Part shown: positions 32,838-44,297 of the stretch, piece after piece
How positions within the stretch are numbered: position 1 is the stretch's first letter
Layout of the letters: every line of letters starts with the position of its first letter
DNA from: Pseudomonadota bacterium
GTDB taxonomy: Bacteria; Pseudomonadota; Gammaproteobacteria; Burkholderiales; Burkholderiaceae_C
Length of the DNA stretch: 64,000 nt
Direction: 5' to 3'
Assembly (NCBI GenBank): GCA_021815805.1
Contig: JAKAZQ010000011.1
Coordinates: forward strand, 1-64,000
Program-made: the position numbers and the translations under genes
The notes under the pieces: model-generated
What the model saw: only the letters and a program-made list of their open reading frames with translations
Told to the model about the DNA's origin: nothing
Database searches by the model: none

Positions 32838-33971
32838 TCAGTCGGCGATGCCCAGCGCCCGCGACGCCGTGATGCACGGCAGGTTCAGCGCCTGCGCCAC
32901 CGCCGCATGGGTGATCTGCCCGTGATGCACGTTCAGCCCCGCCAGCAGGTGCGGATCCTCGGCGCAGGCGCGCCGCCAGCCCTTGTCGGCCAGCGTGAGC
33001 ACGAACGGCAGCGTGGCATTGTTCAGCGCGTAGGTCGACGAGCGCGCCACCGCGCCCGGCATGTTGGCCACGCAGTAATGCACCACCCCGGACTCGACGT
33101 AGGTCGGCTGGTCGTGGGTGGTCGGGCGCGAACTCTCGAAACAGCCTCCCTGGTCGATGGCCACGTCGACCACCACGGCGCCGCGGCGCATGCGCGGCAG
33201 CAGCGCGCGCGAAACCAGCTTGGGCGCCGCGGCGCCCGGCACGAGCACGGCGCCGACCACCAGGTCGGCCTGCACCACCGCGTCCTCCAGCGCGCGCAGC
33301 GTGGCGTACTGCGTGCTCACGCGCCCCTGGAACAGTTCGTCGAGTTCGCGCAGGCGCTGCAGGGATTTGTCCAGCACGGTGACGCGCGCGCCCAGGCCGG
33401 CGGCCATGCGCGCGGCGTGCGTGCCCACGCTGCCGCCGCCGATGACCAGGACCTCGCCGGGGGGCACGCCGGGCACGCCGCCGAGCAGCACCCCGCGCCC
33501 GCCGCTGACCTTCTGCAGCGCCACCGCACCGACCTGGATGGACATGCGCCCGGCGACCTCGCTCATCGGCGCCAGCAGCGGCAGGTGGCCGCGCGCGTCG
33601 GTGACCGTCTCGTAGGCGATCGCGGTGCAGCCGCTGCGCACCAGCAGATCGGCCTGCTGCGGGTCGGGGGCCAGGTGCAGGTAGGTGAACAGGACCTGCC
33701 CCGCGCGCAGCATGCGGCACTCGCCGGGTTGCGGCTCCTTCACCTTGACCACCATGTCGGCCTGTGCATACACCATGTGCGCATCGGCGGCCATGCGCGC
33801 GCCGGCGGCTTCGTAGGAGGCATCGTCGGCGTCGATGCCGAGGCCGGCCGAACGCTGCACGAGCACGCCGTGGCCGCGATGCACGAGTTCGCGCACGGCT
33901 TCCGGCGTGAGGCCCACGCGGTATTCGTGTACCTTGATCTCCTTGGGTACTCCTACCAGCATTTTGCGCAT
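32838..33971 (-). CDS. ald: Alanine dehydrogenase
   Basis: [80 protein letters not shown]. Confidence 0.95.
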   Translation of the reverse strand: MRKMLVGVPKEIKVHEYRVGLTPEAVRELVHRGHGVLVQRSAGLGIDADDASYEAAGARMAADAHMVYAQADMVVKVKEPQPGECRMLRAGQVLFTYLHLAPDPQQADLLVRSGCTAIAYETVTDARGHLPLLAPMSEVAGRMSIQVGAVALQKVSGGRGVLLGGVPGVPPGEVLVIGGGSVGTHAARMAAGLGARVTVLDKSLQRLRELDELFQGRVSTQYATLRALEDAVVQADLVVGAVLVPGAAAPKLVSRALLPRMRRGAVVVDVAIDQGGCFESSRPTTHDQPTYVESGVVHYCVANMPGAVARSSTYALNNATLPFVLTLADKGWRRACAEDPHLLAGLNVHHGQITHAAVAQALNLPCITASRALGIAD

Positions 33972-34003
33972 TCCTTCGAAAAAGGCGACGGAATCCGATC
34001 ATG

Positions 34004-34016
34004 TGACACATTGTCA
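34004..34016 (+). promoter_or_regulatory. Palindrome in the ald/lrp divergent promoter region
   Basis: TGACA-CAT-TGTCA in a locally AT-rich intergenic region. Confidence 0.45.
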
Positions 34017-34139
34017 AGACTTTGCGCAAGCATGGAATTGCAAAATCACATGAGGAAATCGTTCATTTATGCAATTGATCAACGCTGCATTTCCTGCGTC
34101 TGTCGCATAATTGTCAGCATTCGAATGGAGGCTACTGGA

Positions 34140-34601
34140 ATGACCGAACTCGACCGCTTCGACCGCAGCATTCTGTCCTTGCTGCAGGGCAATGCGCGCA
34201 TGGCCAATACCGAACTGGCCGAGCGTGTCGGCCTCTCCCCGTCGGCGTGCCTGCGCCGGGTGCAGCGCCTGGAAAAGGTGGGCATCATCGCCGGCTACGT
34301 GGCGCTGCTCGACCCGCAGTCCGTGGGCCGCGCGAACACGGTGTTCATCGAGGTCACGCTGCAATCCCAGGGCGAGGATGCGCTGGCGGCCTTCGAGCAT
34401 GCCGCTGTGGCATGTCCGGACATTCTCGAGTGCCAGCTCGTCACCGGCGACTTCGACTATCTGCTGCGCGTCGCGGTGCCGAGCACGCAGGAGTACGAGC
34501 GCGTGCAAAAGCGCGAGCTTTCGCGCCTGCCGCATGTCCAGCGGCTGAAGAGCCAGTTCGCGCTGCGCACCGTGCTCAAGCGCACCGACTATCCGTTGTG
34601 A
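34140..34601 (+). CDS. Lrp/AsnC family transcriptional regulator
   Basis: MTELDRFDRSILSLLQGNARMANTELAERVGLSPSACLRRVQRLEKVGIIAGY; divergent from ald. Confidence 0.93.
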   Translation: MTELDRFDRSILSLLQGNARMANTELAERVGLSPSACLRRVQRLEKVGIIAGYVALLDPQSVGRANTVFIEVTLQSQGEDALAAFEHAAVACPDILECQLVTGDFDYLLRVAVPSTQEYERVQKRELSRLPHVQRLKSQFALRTVLKRTDYPL

Positions 34602-34606
34602 GAGCG

Positions 34607-34644
34607 CGCCGGCCCTGACGCATCTCATGGCGTCACGGCCGGCG
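34607..34644 (+). terminator. Shared hairpin at the convergent ends of the lrp and SRAP genes
   Basis: CGCCGGCCCTGACGC-ATCTCATG-GCGTCACGGCCGGCG; SRAP stop codon lies in the loop. Confidence 0.6.
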
Positions 34645-35317
34645 CCGCGGGCAGCGGCTGCAGCAGCTGCGGCGAATCGTTGCGCACGTTGCCCACGGCA
34701 CGCGCCACCGGCCACGCGCGCAGCGTCCCGGCCGGCGGCGCCACGAACAGCTCCTGCAGGCGCTGGCGCGGCGTGGCCGTGTCCAGCCACTGCGCCAGCG
34801 CCGTCGCGGTCTCGAGCATCACCGGCATGCGCTCGTGCAGCGCAAGCATCCACGCGTCGGCCGGCATGGTCAGGATGGTGAAACTGTCGAGGCTTGCGCC
34901 GTCCGCGCCGGCCCAGTGTTCCCAGAGCCCGGCCAGCGCCAGCAGCCCGGCGTCGGCGCGGCTGATGAAGTAGGGTTGCCGACTGCCGTCGGGCAACGGC
35001 TTCCATTCGTAGAACCCGTCCGCCGCGACCACGCAGCGCCGGTGGCGAAAGGCGTTGCGAAACGCCGGCTTGTCGGGCGCGGTCTCGCTGCGCGCATTGA
35101 ACAGGCGCGCGCCGATCGAGGGTTGCGTGGCCCACGAGGGCACGAGCCCCCAGCGCAGCAGTTCCAGACGCCGCCCGCCCGCGTGCTCGCGCAATACCGG
35201 AACGCGCTGCTGCGGGCCGATGTTGTAGCGTGGTGTCCAGGCGACATCGCCGGCATCCGCGCCGAAGCGGTCGGCGATGCGCGCGGGGGAACTGCAAAGG
35301 GCGAAGCGGCCGCACAT
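34625..35317 (-). CDS. SOS response-associated peptidase (SRAP/HMCES/YedK family)
   Basis: MCGRFALCSSPARIADRF, YNIGPQQRVPVLR, WGLVPSWA, FNARSETAPDKPAFRNAFRHRRCVVAADGFYEWK, HERMPVML. Confidence 0.95.
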   Translation of the reverse strand: MCGRFALCSSPARIADRFGADAGDVAWTPRYNIGPQQRVPVLREHAGGRRLELLRWGLVPSWATQPSIGARLFNARSETAPDKPAFRNAFRHRRCVVAADGFYEWKPLPDGSRQPYFISRADAGLLALAGLWEHWAGADGASLDSFTILTMPADAWMLALHERMPVMLETATALAQWLDTATPRQRLQELFVAPPAGTLRAWPVARAVGNVRNDSPQLLQPLPAAPAVTP

Positions 35318-35365
35318 GGTGTTTCCAGCATAGACCGTTCGGGCCTCGCCGATCTTGCGTCGAAC

Positions 35366-35385
35366 AACTGTTTTTTTATACAGTT
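35366..35385 (+). promoter_or_regulatory. LexA (SOS) box between the SRAP gene and imuA
   Basis: AACTGTTTTTTTATACAGTT; CTGT-N8-ACAG core at 35368-35383. Confidence 0.9.
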
Positions 35386-35411
35386 ATCGGGTAGGCTTCG
35401 CTTCCCACCCG

Positions 35412-36170
35412 ATGCCTGCGATGCTCCCGATGACCGCCCCCGCCCGCGTTCCGCTTCCGCCGCCGCTGGCCGCCCATGTCTGGCGCGGCAGCGCCCTCGG
35501 TCATGCCGACATGCCGGTGCAGCGCAGCGGCTGGGCGCAGCTCGACGCCGAGCTGCCCGGCGGCGGCTGGCCATGCGGCAGCCTCAACGAAATCCTCACT
35601 CCGCAGGCGCCGCTGCTGGAGTGGCGCCTGCTCGCTCCGGCGTTGCGCGAGGCGCTGCGCGCGGGAGCGCCGCTGGTGGCGGTGGGGCCGCCGGCCATGC
35701 CGTACCTGCCCGGTCTGCACGCCCAGGGCGTTCGCGCCGAACACCTGGTGTGGGTGCGCAGCCGCGACGTCGGCGAGAGCCTGTGGGCGGCCGGGCAGGT
35801 GCTGCGCGCCGGCACCGCGGCCGCGCTGCTGGTGTGGTTGCCGGCCTGCCGCACCGAGGCATTGCGCCGCCTGCACGCGCACGCCCAGGGCGGTCGCAGC
35901 CTGGTGTTCGCGCTGCGCCCCGCGCAGGCGTGCGCCGAGGCCTCGGCCGCGCCGCTGCGCGTGCAGGCGCGTGTCGGCGAGCCGTGGGAGCTGTGCGTGC
36001 GCGTGTTCAAGCGCCGCGGCCCGTCGCACGAGCACGAGCTGCGCCTGCGCGCGCTGCCCGGCGCGCTGGATGGTGCCTTGTCCGCGGCCCTCGCGGCACT
36101 GCCGCCGCGGCGCGAAGCCGGAGAACCATGCCATGCTGTGGGTCGCGTTGCTGGCTTGCGCCTGGCCTGA
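35412..36170 (+). CDS. imuA: Translesion synthesis-associated protein ImuA (SulA/RecA-like)
   Basis: GWAQLDAELPGGGWPCGSLNEILTPQAPLLEWRLLAPALR; followed by imuB and dnaE2. Confidence 0.85.
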   Translation: MPAMLPMTAPARVPLPPPLAAHVWRGSALGHADMPVQRSGWAQLDAELPGGGWPCGSLNEILTPQAPLLEWRLLAPALREALRAGAPLVAVGPPAMPYLPGLHAQGVRAEHLVWVRSRDVGESLWAAGQVLRAGTAAALLVWLPACRTEALRRLHAHAQGGRSLVFALRPAQACAEASAAPLRVQARVGEPWELCVRVFKRRGPSHEHELRLRALPGALDGALSAALAALPPRREAGEPCHAVGRVAGLRLA

Positions 36171-37476
36171 GGCGCCGCCCACGGCGCTGGCGGCGGCCGG
36201 GGCGACGGCGCGCGCGCTGGCCGTCTGGGGGCTGCAGTTCACGCCGCGCGTGGTGTTGCTGGAGCGCGCCGTGCTGCTCGAAGTCGAGCGCAGCCTGCGT
36301 CTGTTCGGCGGACTGCCGGCACTGCGTCGGCGCCTGCAGGAGCAGGCCGGCGAGCTCGGTGCGCCGGCGCAGGCCTGGGCCGGCACCGGGCAGGGCGCGC
36401 TGGCGCTGGCGCGCGCCGGGCGCGCGGCGGGGCCGCCGCGCGAGCTGGCGCGCGCGCTCGACGAGCTGCCACTGCATTGTCTCGATGCCGTTGCGCAACA
36501 CGAGGCGCTGCTGCAGCGCCTGGGTTGCCGTCGCCTGGCGGATGTGCGCCGCCTGCCGCGTGACGGCCTGGCGCGGCGTTGCGGCCCGCACCTGCTGCGG
36601 CAACTCGACCAGGCCTACGGCGATGCCGTCGAGACCTACGCATGGTTCGCGCTGCCGCAGGGGTTTCGCGCACGTCTGGAGCTGCCGGCGCGCGTGGACA
36701 ACGCCGCCGCGCTGCTGTTCGGCGCGCGCCGCCTGCTGCTGCAGCTCGAGGGCTGGCTGGGCGCGCGCCAGGCCGGTGCCACGGCGCTGCTGCTGCGCTG
36801 GCGTTGCGATGACGCGGCCGCGCGCTCCGACCCCGGGCACCTGGTATTGCGCAGCGCGCTGCCGTTGCGCGGCGCCGAGCAGCTTGCGCGCCTGCTCGGG
36901 GAGCATCTGGCGCATGTGCGATTGTCCGCGCCGGTGCTCGAGCTGGAACTGGAACTGCAGCACATGCAGGATCTGCCGGGCCATACCGCGAGCCTGCTTG
37001 CCGGCGCCATGCCGGCGAGCGCGGCGCTGGGCGATGCGCCGGATCGGCGCGAGCTCGTGCTGGCACTGCAGCGCGTGGCCGCACGCCTGGGACCGCGGCG
37101 GGTGTTGCAGGGCGTGTTGCGTGCCGACCACCGCCCGGAGCGGGCGCAGGCCTGGCATGCTTTCGGCGAGTCCGACGCCGCCGACGCGGCGCCCGGGGCG
37201 CCGCCCGAGGCTGCCTGTCCGGCCTTTCTGTTCGCCCGGCCGCTGCCCCTGGCCTGTCGTCACGGGCGCCCGCTGTGGCACGGCGAACTGCAACTGCTGC
37301 TGGGGCCGCAGCGCATCGAAGGGGGCTGGTGGCAGCGCGACGGCCGTGGCGGCACGCATCACGTGGCGCGCGACTACTGGGTCGCCGCGCACCCCGACGG
37401 CGCCCTGTTGTGGGTGTTTCGCAGTCGCGCGCCCGCGCCGCACGCGGCGTGGTTCCTGCACGGCGTGTTCGCCTGA
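36133..37476 (+). CDS. imuB: Y-family polymerase-like protein ImuB
   Basis: MLWVALLACAW..., LEVERSLRLFGG, HCLDAVAQHEALLQRLGCRRLADVRRLPRDGLARRCG, RDYWVAAHPDGALLWVFR. Confidence 0.88.
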   Translation: MLWVALLACAWPEAPPTALAAAGATARALAVWGLQFTPRVVLLERAVLLEVERSLRLFGGLPALRRRLQEQAGELGAPAQAWAGTGQGALALARAGRAAGPPRELARALDELPLHCLDAVAQHEALLQRLGCRRLADVRRLPRDGLARRCGPHLLRQLDQAYGDAVETYAWFALPQGFRARLELPARVDNAAALLFGARRLLLQLEGWLGARQAGATALLLRWRCDDAAARSDPGHLVLRSALPLRGAEQLARLLGEHLAHVRLSAPVLELELELQHMQDLPGHTASLLAGAMPASAALGDAPDRRELVLALQRVAARLGPRRVLQGVLRADHRPERAQAWHAFGESDAADAAPGAPPEAACPAFLFARPLPLACRHGRPLWHGELQLLLGPQRIEGGWWQRDGRGGTHHVARDYWVAAHPDGALLWVFRSRAPAPHAAWFLHGVFA

Positions 37477-37520
37477 GGGGAGCGATCGCGAGGGGCCACG
37501 GGCCTGCGCGCCGAACCGTC

Positions 37521-40500
37521 ATGGACAACCCTTCTCAGCATGTCCGGGATTTTCGCGAAGCCGAAACCTCCTGCGCAGCGGGTGTGCGCGGCGGGCATGA
37601 CGCAGTCGCGTTGCGCTGCATGTCGAATTTCACCTTCCTGCGCGGCGCCAGCCACCCGGAGGAACTGGTGCGCCGGGCGCGGGAACTGGGCTACGCGGCC
37701 CTGGCGCTGTGCGATGAATGCTCCCTGGCCGGTGCGGTGCGTGCGCATGGGGCCGCGCGCGAGGCCGGCATCCGCCTGCTGCTGGGCAGTCAGTTTCGCC
37801 TGCAGTTCGATGCCATGCACAGCGCCGTGCTGGTCCTGCTGGTGCGGCAGCGTGACGACTACGCCGCGTTGTGTCGCTTCATCACCGCGCTGCGCCGCGC
37901 TTGCGCGAAGGGCAGCTACCAGCTGGACCTGCCGGGCCTGCGCAGCCTGCGCGCCGGCGCATGTCTGGGCGTGCTGTGCCTGCCGCGCCGTGCCGACGAT
38001 GCGATGTTGCGGGGCTGGGTCGATGCGGTCCGCGAGACATTCGGCGAGCGCTTGTGGCTGGGCGTGGAATTGCACCGCGCATTCGACGATGCACACTGGG
38101 AGCAGCGCCTGCGCGCGCTGTCGCGGCAGTGCGGCGTGCCGCTGGCGGCCTGCCCCGACGTGCAGATGCACGCGGCGTCGCGCCAGCCGCTGCACGACGT
38201 CCTGTGCGCCATCCGCCTGCGTCGCAGCCTGGCGCAATGCGGCCTGGAACTGCAGCCGAACGCCGAGCGCTGTCTGCAGGATCAGCCGCGCCTGCGCCGG
38301 CGCTACGCGCCCGACCTGCTGGCCGGCGCCGCGACGCTGGCGCAGGCCTGCAGCTTCTCGCTCGACGAGTTGCGCTACAACTATCCGCACGAGGTCGTGC
38401 CGGCCGGCATGCAGGCCGACGACTACCTGCGCCAGCGTGTCTACGAGGGGGCGCAGCGGCGCTGGCGCGGCGGCCCCGACGCGGCGATGCGCCGGCTCAT
38501 CGAACACGAACTGACGCTGATCCGCGAGCTCCGCTACGCGCATTACTTCCTGACCGTCGACGACATCGTCGCGTTCGCGCGTTCCCGCGGCATCCTGTGC
38601 CAGGGGCGCGGCTCGGCGGCCAACAGCGTGGTGTGCTGGTGCCTGGGGGTGACCGAGGTCGACCCCGCGCGCATGCAGGTGCTGTTCGAGCGTTTCATCA
38701 GCCGCGAGCGCAACGAGCCTCCGGACATCGACATCGATTTCGAGCACGAGCGGCGCGAGGAGGTGATCCAGTACCTGTACGCCAGGTATGGGCGCGAACG
38801 CGCGGCGCTGACCGCCAGCGTGATCACCTACCGCGCGCGCAGTGCGATCCGCGATGTGGGCAAGGCCCTGGGCCACGACCCGGAAGTGATCGAGCGCCTG
38901 GCGCGCAACGTGCACTGGTGGGACGGGCGCGGCATCGCCGCCGCCCGACTGCTCGAGGTCGGGCTGGATCCGCAGGATCTGGGGGTGCGCCAGTGGATGG
39001 CCCTGGTGCGCAGCCTGCTGGGTTTCCCGCGCCACCTGTCGCAGCACAGCGGCGGCTTCGTGCTCACCGGCGATGCGCTGCACGATCTGGTGCCCATCGA
39101 AAACGCGGCGATGCCGGGTCGCACCGTGATCGAATGGGACAAGGACGACCTCGATGCCATGGGCATGCTCAAGGTCGACATACTGGCGCTGGGCATGCTG
39201 ACGGCCATCCGCAAGACCCTGGCATTGCTGTCGCGCGACGGTGCGCCGTTCACGCTGCAGGACATCCCGGCCGAGGACCCCGCCACCTACGACATGCTGT
39301 GCGCGGCCGATTCGGTCGGGGTGTTCCAGGTCGAGTCGCGCGCCCAGCAGAACATGCTGCCGCGGCTGCGCCCGCGCTGCTTCTACGACCTGGTGGTGGA
39401 GGTGGCCATCGTGCGCCCGGGGCCGATCCAGGGCGGCATGGTGCATCCCTATCTGCGGAGGCGCCAGGGCCTGGAGCCGGTGCACTATCCCGGTGCCGCG
39501 CTGCGCCAGGCGCTGGAGCGCACCCTGGGTGTGCCGGTGTTCCAGGAACAGGTGATGCAGATCAGCATGCTGGCCGCCGGTTTCAGCCCCGGCCAGGCCG
39601 ACGGGCTGCGTCGCGCGATGGCCGCATGGCGCCGCAAGGGCTCGCTGCAGGTGTGGAAGGATCGCCTGGTCTCGGGGATGGTCGAGCGCGGCTACGCGCC
39701 CGACTTCGCCGAACAGATCTTTTCCCAGGTGCAAGGTTTTTCCGAATACGGGTTTCCGGAGAGCCATGCGGCCTCGTTCGCGCTGCTGGTGTACGCCAGC
39801 GCATGGCTCAAGCGCCACCACCCGGCCGAGTTCCTCGCCGCCATGCTCAACAGCCAGCCGCTGGGGTTCTATACGCCTTCCCAACTCGTGCAGGATGCAC
39901 GACGCCACGGCGTGCGCGTGTTGCCGCTGGACGTGCAGCACAGCGCCTGGGATTGCACCCTCGAGCACGAGGCGGTACGCCTGGGTCTGCGCCTGGTCCG
40001 CGGTCTCGGGCGCGAGGCCGCGTTGCGCGTGATGCGTGCGCGTGATGCGGGGCCTTTTGCCGATATCGCCGACCTGGAGCGCCGCGCCGCGCTGCGTGGC
40101 GCCGACATGCGCGTGCTGGCGAGCGCCGATGCGCTGCGCAGCCTCGCCGGGCATCGCCGTCGACAGGTCTGGCAGGCCGCCGCGGTGCACGCGTTGCCGC
40201 CGCTGCTGCGACAGGCCGCGGCGAGCGAGCCGGATCCCGATCTCGCCGCGCCGTCCGAAGGCGAGGACATCGTGTTCGACCATGCCTCCACCGGCCTGAG
40301 TCTGCGCCGGCACCCGCTGGCGCTGCTGCGCGCGCAGCTGCATCCGCGCTGGCTGAGTGCCGCGCAACTGGCCCTGCTGGCGCACGGCGCGCTCGCACGT
40401 GCGTGTGGCCTGGTCACCTTGCGCCAGCAGCCGCAGACGGCGCGCGGCACCACCTTCCTGTCCCTGGAGGACGAAACCGGCGTGGTGCAGGTGATCTGCT

Positions 40501-40670
40501 GGAAGGGCCTGCGCCAGCGCCAGCGCCAGATCCTGGTGCATGCGCGTCTGCTCGCCGTCGCCGGGCGCTGGCAGAGCGACGGCCGCGTCGGCAGCCTGCT
40601 GGCCGAGCGGCTGTTCGATTTCACGCCGTTGCTCGGGCGATTGCGCATCGAGCAGCGGGGTTTTCACTGA
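37521..40670 (+). CDS. dnaE2: Error-prone DNA polymerase III alpha subunit DnaE2
   Basis: PHP-like N-terminus SNFTFLRGASHPEELV; GRGSAANSVVCWCLGVTEVDPAR; PPDIDIDFEHERREEVIQYLY; C-terminal OB fold. Confidence 0.95.
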   Translation: MDNPSQHVRDFREAETSCAAGVRGGHDAVALRCMSNFTFLRGASHPEELVRRARELGYAALALCDECSLAGAVRAHGAAREAGIRLLLGSQFRLQFDAMHSAVLVLLVRQRDDYAALCRFITALRRACAKGSYQLDLPGLRSLRAGACLGVLCLPRRADDAMLRGWVDAVRETFGERLWLGVELHRAFDDAHWEQRLRALSRQCGVPLAACPDVQMHAASRQPLHDVLCAIRLRRSLAQCGLELQPNAERCLQDQPRLRRRYAPDLLAGAATLAQACSFSLDELRYNYPHEVVPAGMQADDYLRQRVYEGAQRRWRGGPDAAMRRLIEHELTLIRELRYAHYFLTVDDIVAFARSRGILCQGRGSAANSVVCWCLGVTEVDPARMQVLFERFISRERNEPPDIDIDFEHERREEVIQYLYARYGRERAALTASVITYRARSAIRDVGKALGHDPEVIERLARNVHWWDGRGIAAARLLEVGLDPQDLGVRQWMALVRSLLGFPRHLSQHSGGFVLTGDALHDLVPIENAAMPGRTVIEWDKDDLDAMGMLKVDILALGMLTAIRKTLALLSRDGAPFTLQDIPAEDPATYDMLCAADSVGVFQVESRAQQNMLPRLRPRCFYDLVVEVAIVRPGPIQGGMVHPYLRRRQGLEPVHYPGAALRQALERTLGVPVFQEQVMQISMLAAGFSPGQADGLRRAMAAWRRKGSLQVWKDRLVSGMVERGYAPDFAEQIFSQVQGFSEYGFPESHAASFALLVYASAWLKRHHPAEFLAAMLNSQPLGFYTPSQLVQDARRHGVRVLPLDVQHSAWDCTLEHEAVRLGLRLVRGLGREAALRVMRARDAGPFADIADLERRAALRGADMRVLASADALRSLAGHRRRQVWQAAAVHALPPLLRQAAASEPDPDLAAPSEGEDIVFDHASTGLSLRRHPLALLRAQLHPRWLSAAQLALLAHGALARACGLVTLRQQPQTARGTTFLSLEDETGVVQVICWKGLRQRQRQILVHARLLAVAGRWQSDGRVGSLLAERLFDFTPLLGRLRIEQRGFH

Positions 40671-40733
40671 ATCTTTCACCGAATCGGCCGTTTGCCCACC
40701 TTGTGGCTCAGGGTCGAGCCAAGGCGCACAAGT

Positions 40734-40785
40734 CTGTCCTCGCCCCTGACGAATTTCGCGACGGCTTCCTCTGCCGCCCAGGCGA
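40734..40785 (-). repeat. Dispersed repeat, segment 1 copy B
   Basis: Reverse complement GCCTGGGCGGCAGAGGAAGCCGTCGCGAAATTCGTCAGGGGCGAGGACAG matches 126-176. Confidence 0.75.
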
Positions 40786-40840
40786 CATTCCTGCGCGGGC
40801 TTTCTTGCTAGTGTCCTGTCCCGTAAATACCTGTCATTTC

Positions 40841-40940
40841 GCTGGGCCGTATCGGGGCGCAGGCAAGGCGCGGGCGCGGGTCCAGGCTGGGCGCCTGGCC
40901 CCGTGGCCGCAACGCAGCCTGCGCCCCGATACGGCCCAGC
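40841..40940 (+). repeat. 24-bp perfect inverted repeat forming a large potential stem-loop; its right arm belongs to segment 2 of the dispersed repeat
   Basis: GCTGGGCCGTATCGGGGCGCAGGC (40841-40864) and GCCTGCGCCCCGATACGGCCCAGC (40917-40940). Confidence 0.95.
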
Positions 40941-41070
40941 CCGAAGGGTTCGGCGCCCGGGCGGCAGAAGCCGCCTGCTGCAATCCCTGAGGGTCGGTGC
41001 GGCGCGGTGCGGTCCCGTCGCCGTCCCGTCGCCCGGGCTGCGGGCGGCGAGGGGCGGAGGGTTCGCGCGC

Positions 41071-41433
41071 TCAGCGCCGTTGCGCTTCGAACAGACCCTC
41101 GAGCGCGGAGTCGATCAGCAGCCCTGCGGCGCTGTACAGCAGGGATCCGATCAGCGCGGCCCCGAAGCTGCGCACCTCGAAGCCGGCGCTCAGCCCCGAT
41201 GCGGCATAGAACATCAGCGCGTTGATCACGAACAGGAACAGGCCCAGCGTGACCAGCGTGATGGGCAGGGTCAGCACGAAGAGCACGGGGCGCACCAGGC
41301 TGTTGAGCAGGCCGATGATCAGCGCAGCCCACAGCGCGGCCGCGAACCCCGACAGCGCGACGCCGCTGTACAGATAGGCCACCGCCATCAGCGCGGTGGC
41401 CGAAAGCAGCCACTTGACCAGGATCTTCACCAT
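41071..41433 (-). CDS. Phage holin family protein (YvlD-like, four TM segments)
   Basis: MVKILVKWLLSATALMAVAYLYSGV...WAALIIGLLNSLVRPVLFVLTLPITLVTLGLFLFVINALMF. Confidence 0.88.
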   Translation of the reverse strand: MVKILVKWLLSATALMAVAYLYSGVALSGFAAALWAALIIGLLNSLVRPVLFVLTLPITLVTLGLFLFVINALMFYAASGLSAGFEVRSFGAALIGSLLYSAAGLLIDSALEGLFEAQRR

Positions 41434-41595
41434 GCACGCACCTCCTCGAGCCACTCCGCCACGGACGGGTTCCGCCATGTTCGCGATGGCTCGCGCGCCG
41501 CGAACACGTCGCCAACGCCCAACGTTAGCGCATCGGTCGGGTTCGCGCCGTGCGCTGTCGCAATGCACCCTGCGATGCCAGGGGCGTGCCGGCGC

Positions 41596-43705
<2,110 letters not shown>

Positions 43706-43742
43706 GCCCCGCGGCGCAGGCCGACCTGACGCCTGCGTCGGC

Positions 43743-44297
43743 TCAGCGTGCCTGCGCCGCGGCGTCCAGGCACTGCAGCATGCCGCGCAGCGCGTGTTGC
43801 GCGGAAGCCATGCGTACCGCCTGGCGGTCGCCCGGCCAGTGCATCGACTCGGCGCGCGCGCAGGCCCCCGACGGAGTCTGCCAGGCCCAGGCGAACCACA
43901 CCAGCCCGACCGGCTTGTCGCTGCTGCCGCCGGCGGGCCCGGCGATGCCGGTGACGGCCAGCGTCGCCTGCACCGGGGCGCGCGCGAGCAGGCCGAGTGC
44001 CATTTCGCGCGCCGTGGCCTCGCTGACCGCGCCATGCTGCTGCAGCGTGGCTTGCGCCACCCCCAGCAACTCGGCCTTCGCGGCATTGCTGTAGGTCACG
44101 AGGCCGCGCTCGAACCACTGACTGGAGCCGGCCAGCGAGGTCAGCGCGGCGGCGACCAGGCCGCCGGTGCACGATTCGGCGCAGCCGAGCATCCACCCGC
44201 GCGTGAGCAGCGCACCGGCGAGCGCCTCGGCAGCGGCGCGCAGCGCCTGCCAGCCGATGTCCGTGGGGTAGGTTTCAGGTGGGGATGCGCAGTCCAT
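43743..44297 (-). CDS. pncC: Nicotinamide-nucleotide amidohydrolase (CinA C-terminal domain family)
   Basis: CAESCTGGLVAAALTSLAGSSQWFERGLVTYSNAAKAELLGV; AVTGIAGPAGGSSDKPVGLVWFA. Confidence 0.93.
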   Translation of the reverse strand: MDCASPPETYPTDIGWQALRAAAEALAGALLTRGWMLGCAESCTGGLVAAALTSLAGSSQWFERGLVTYSNAAKAELLGVAQATLQQHGAVSEATAREMALGLLARAPVQATLAVTGIAGPAGGSSDKPVGLVWFAWAWQTPSGACARAESMHWPGDRQAVRMASAQHALRGMLQCLDAAAQAR

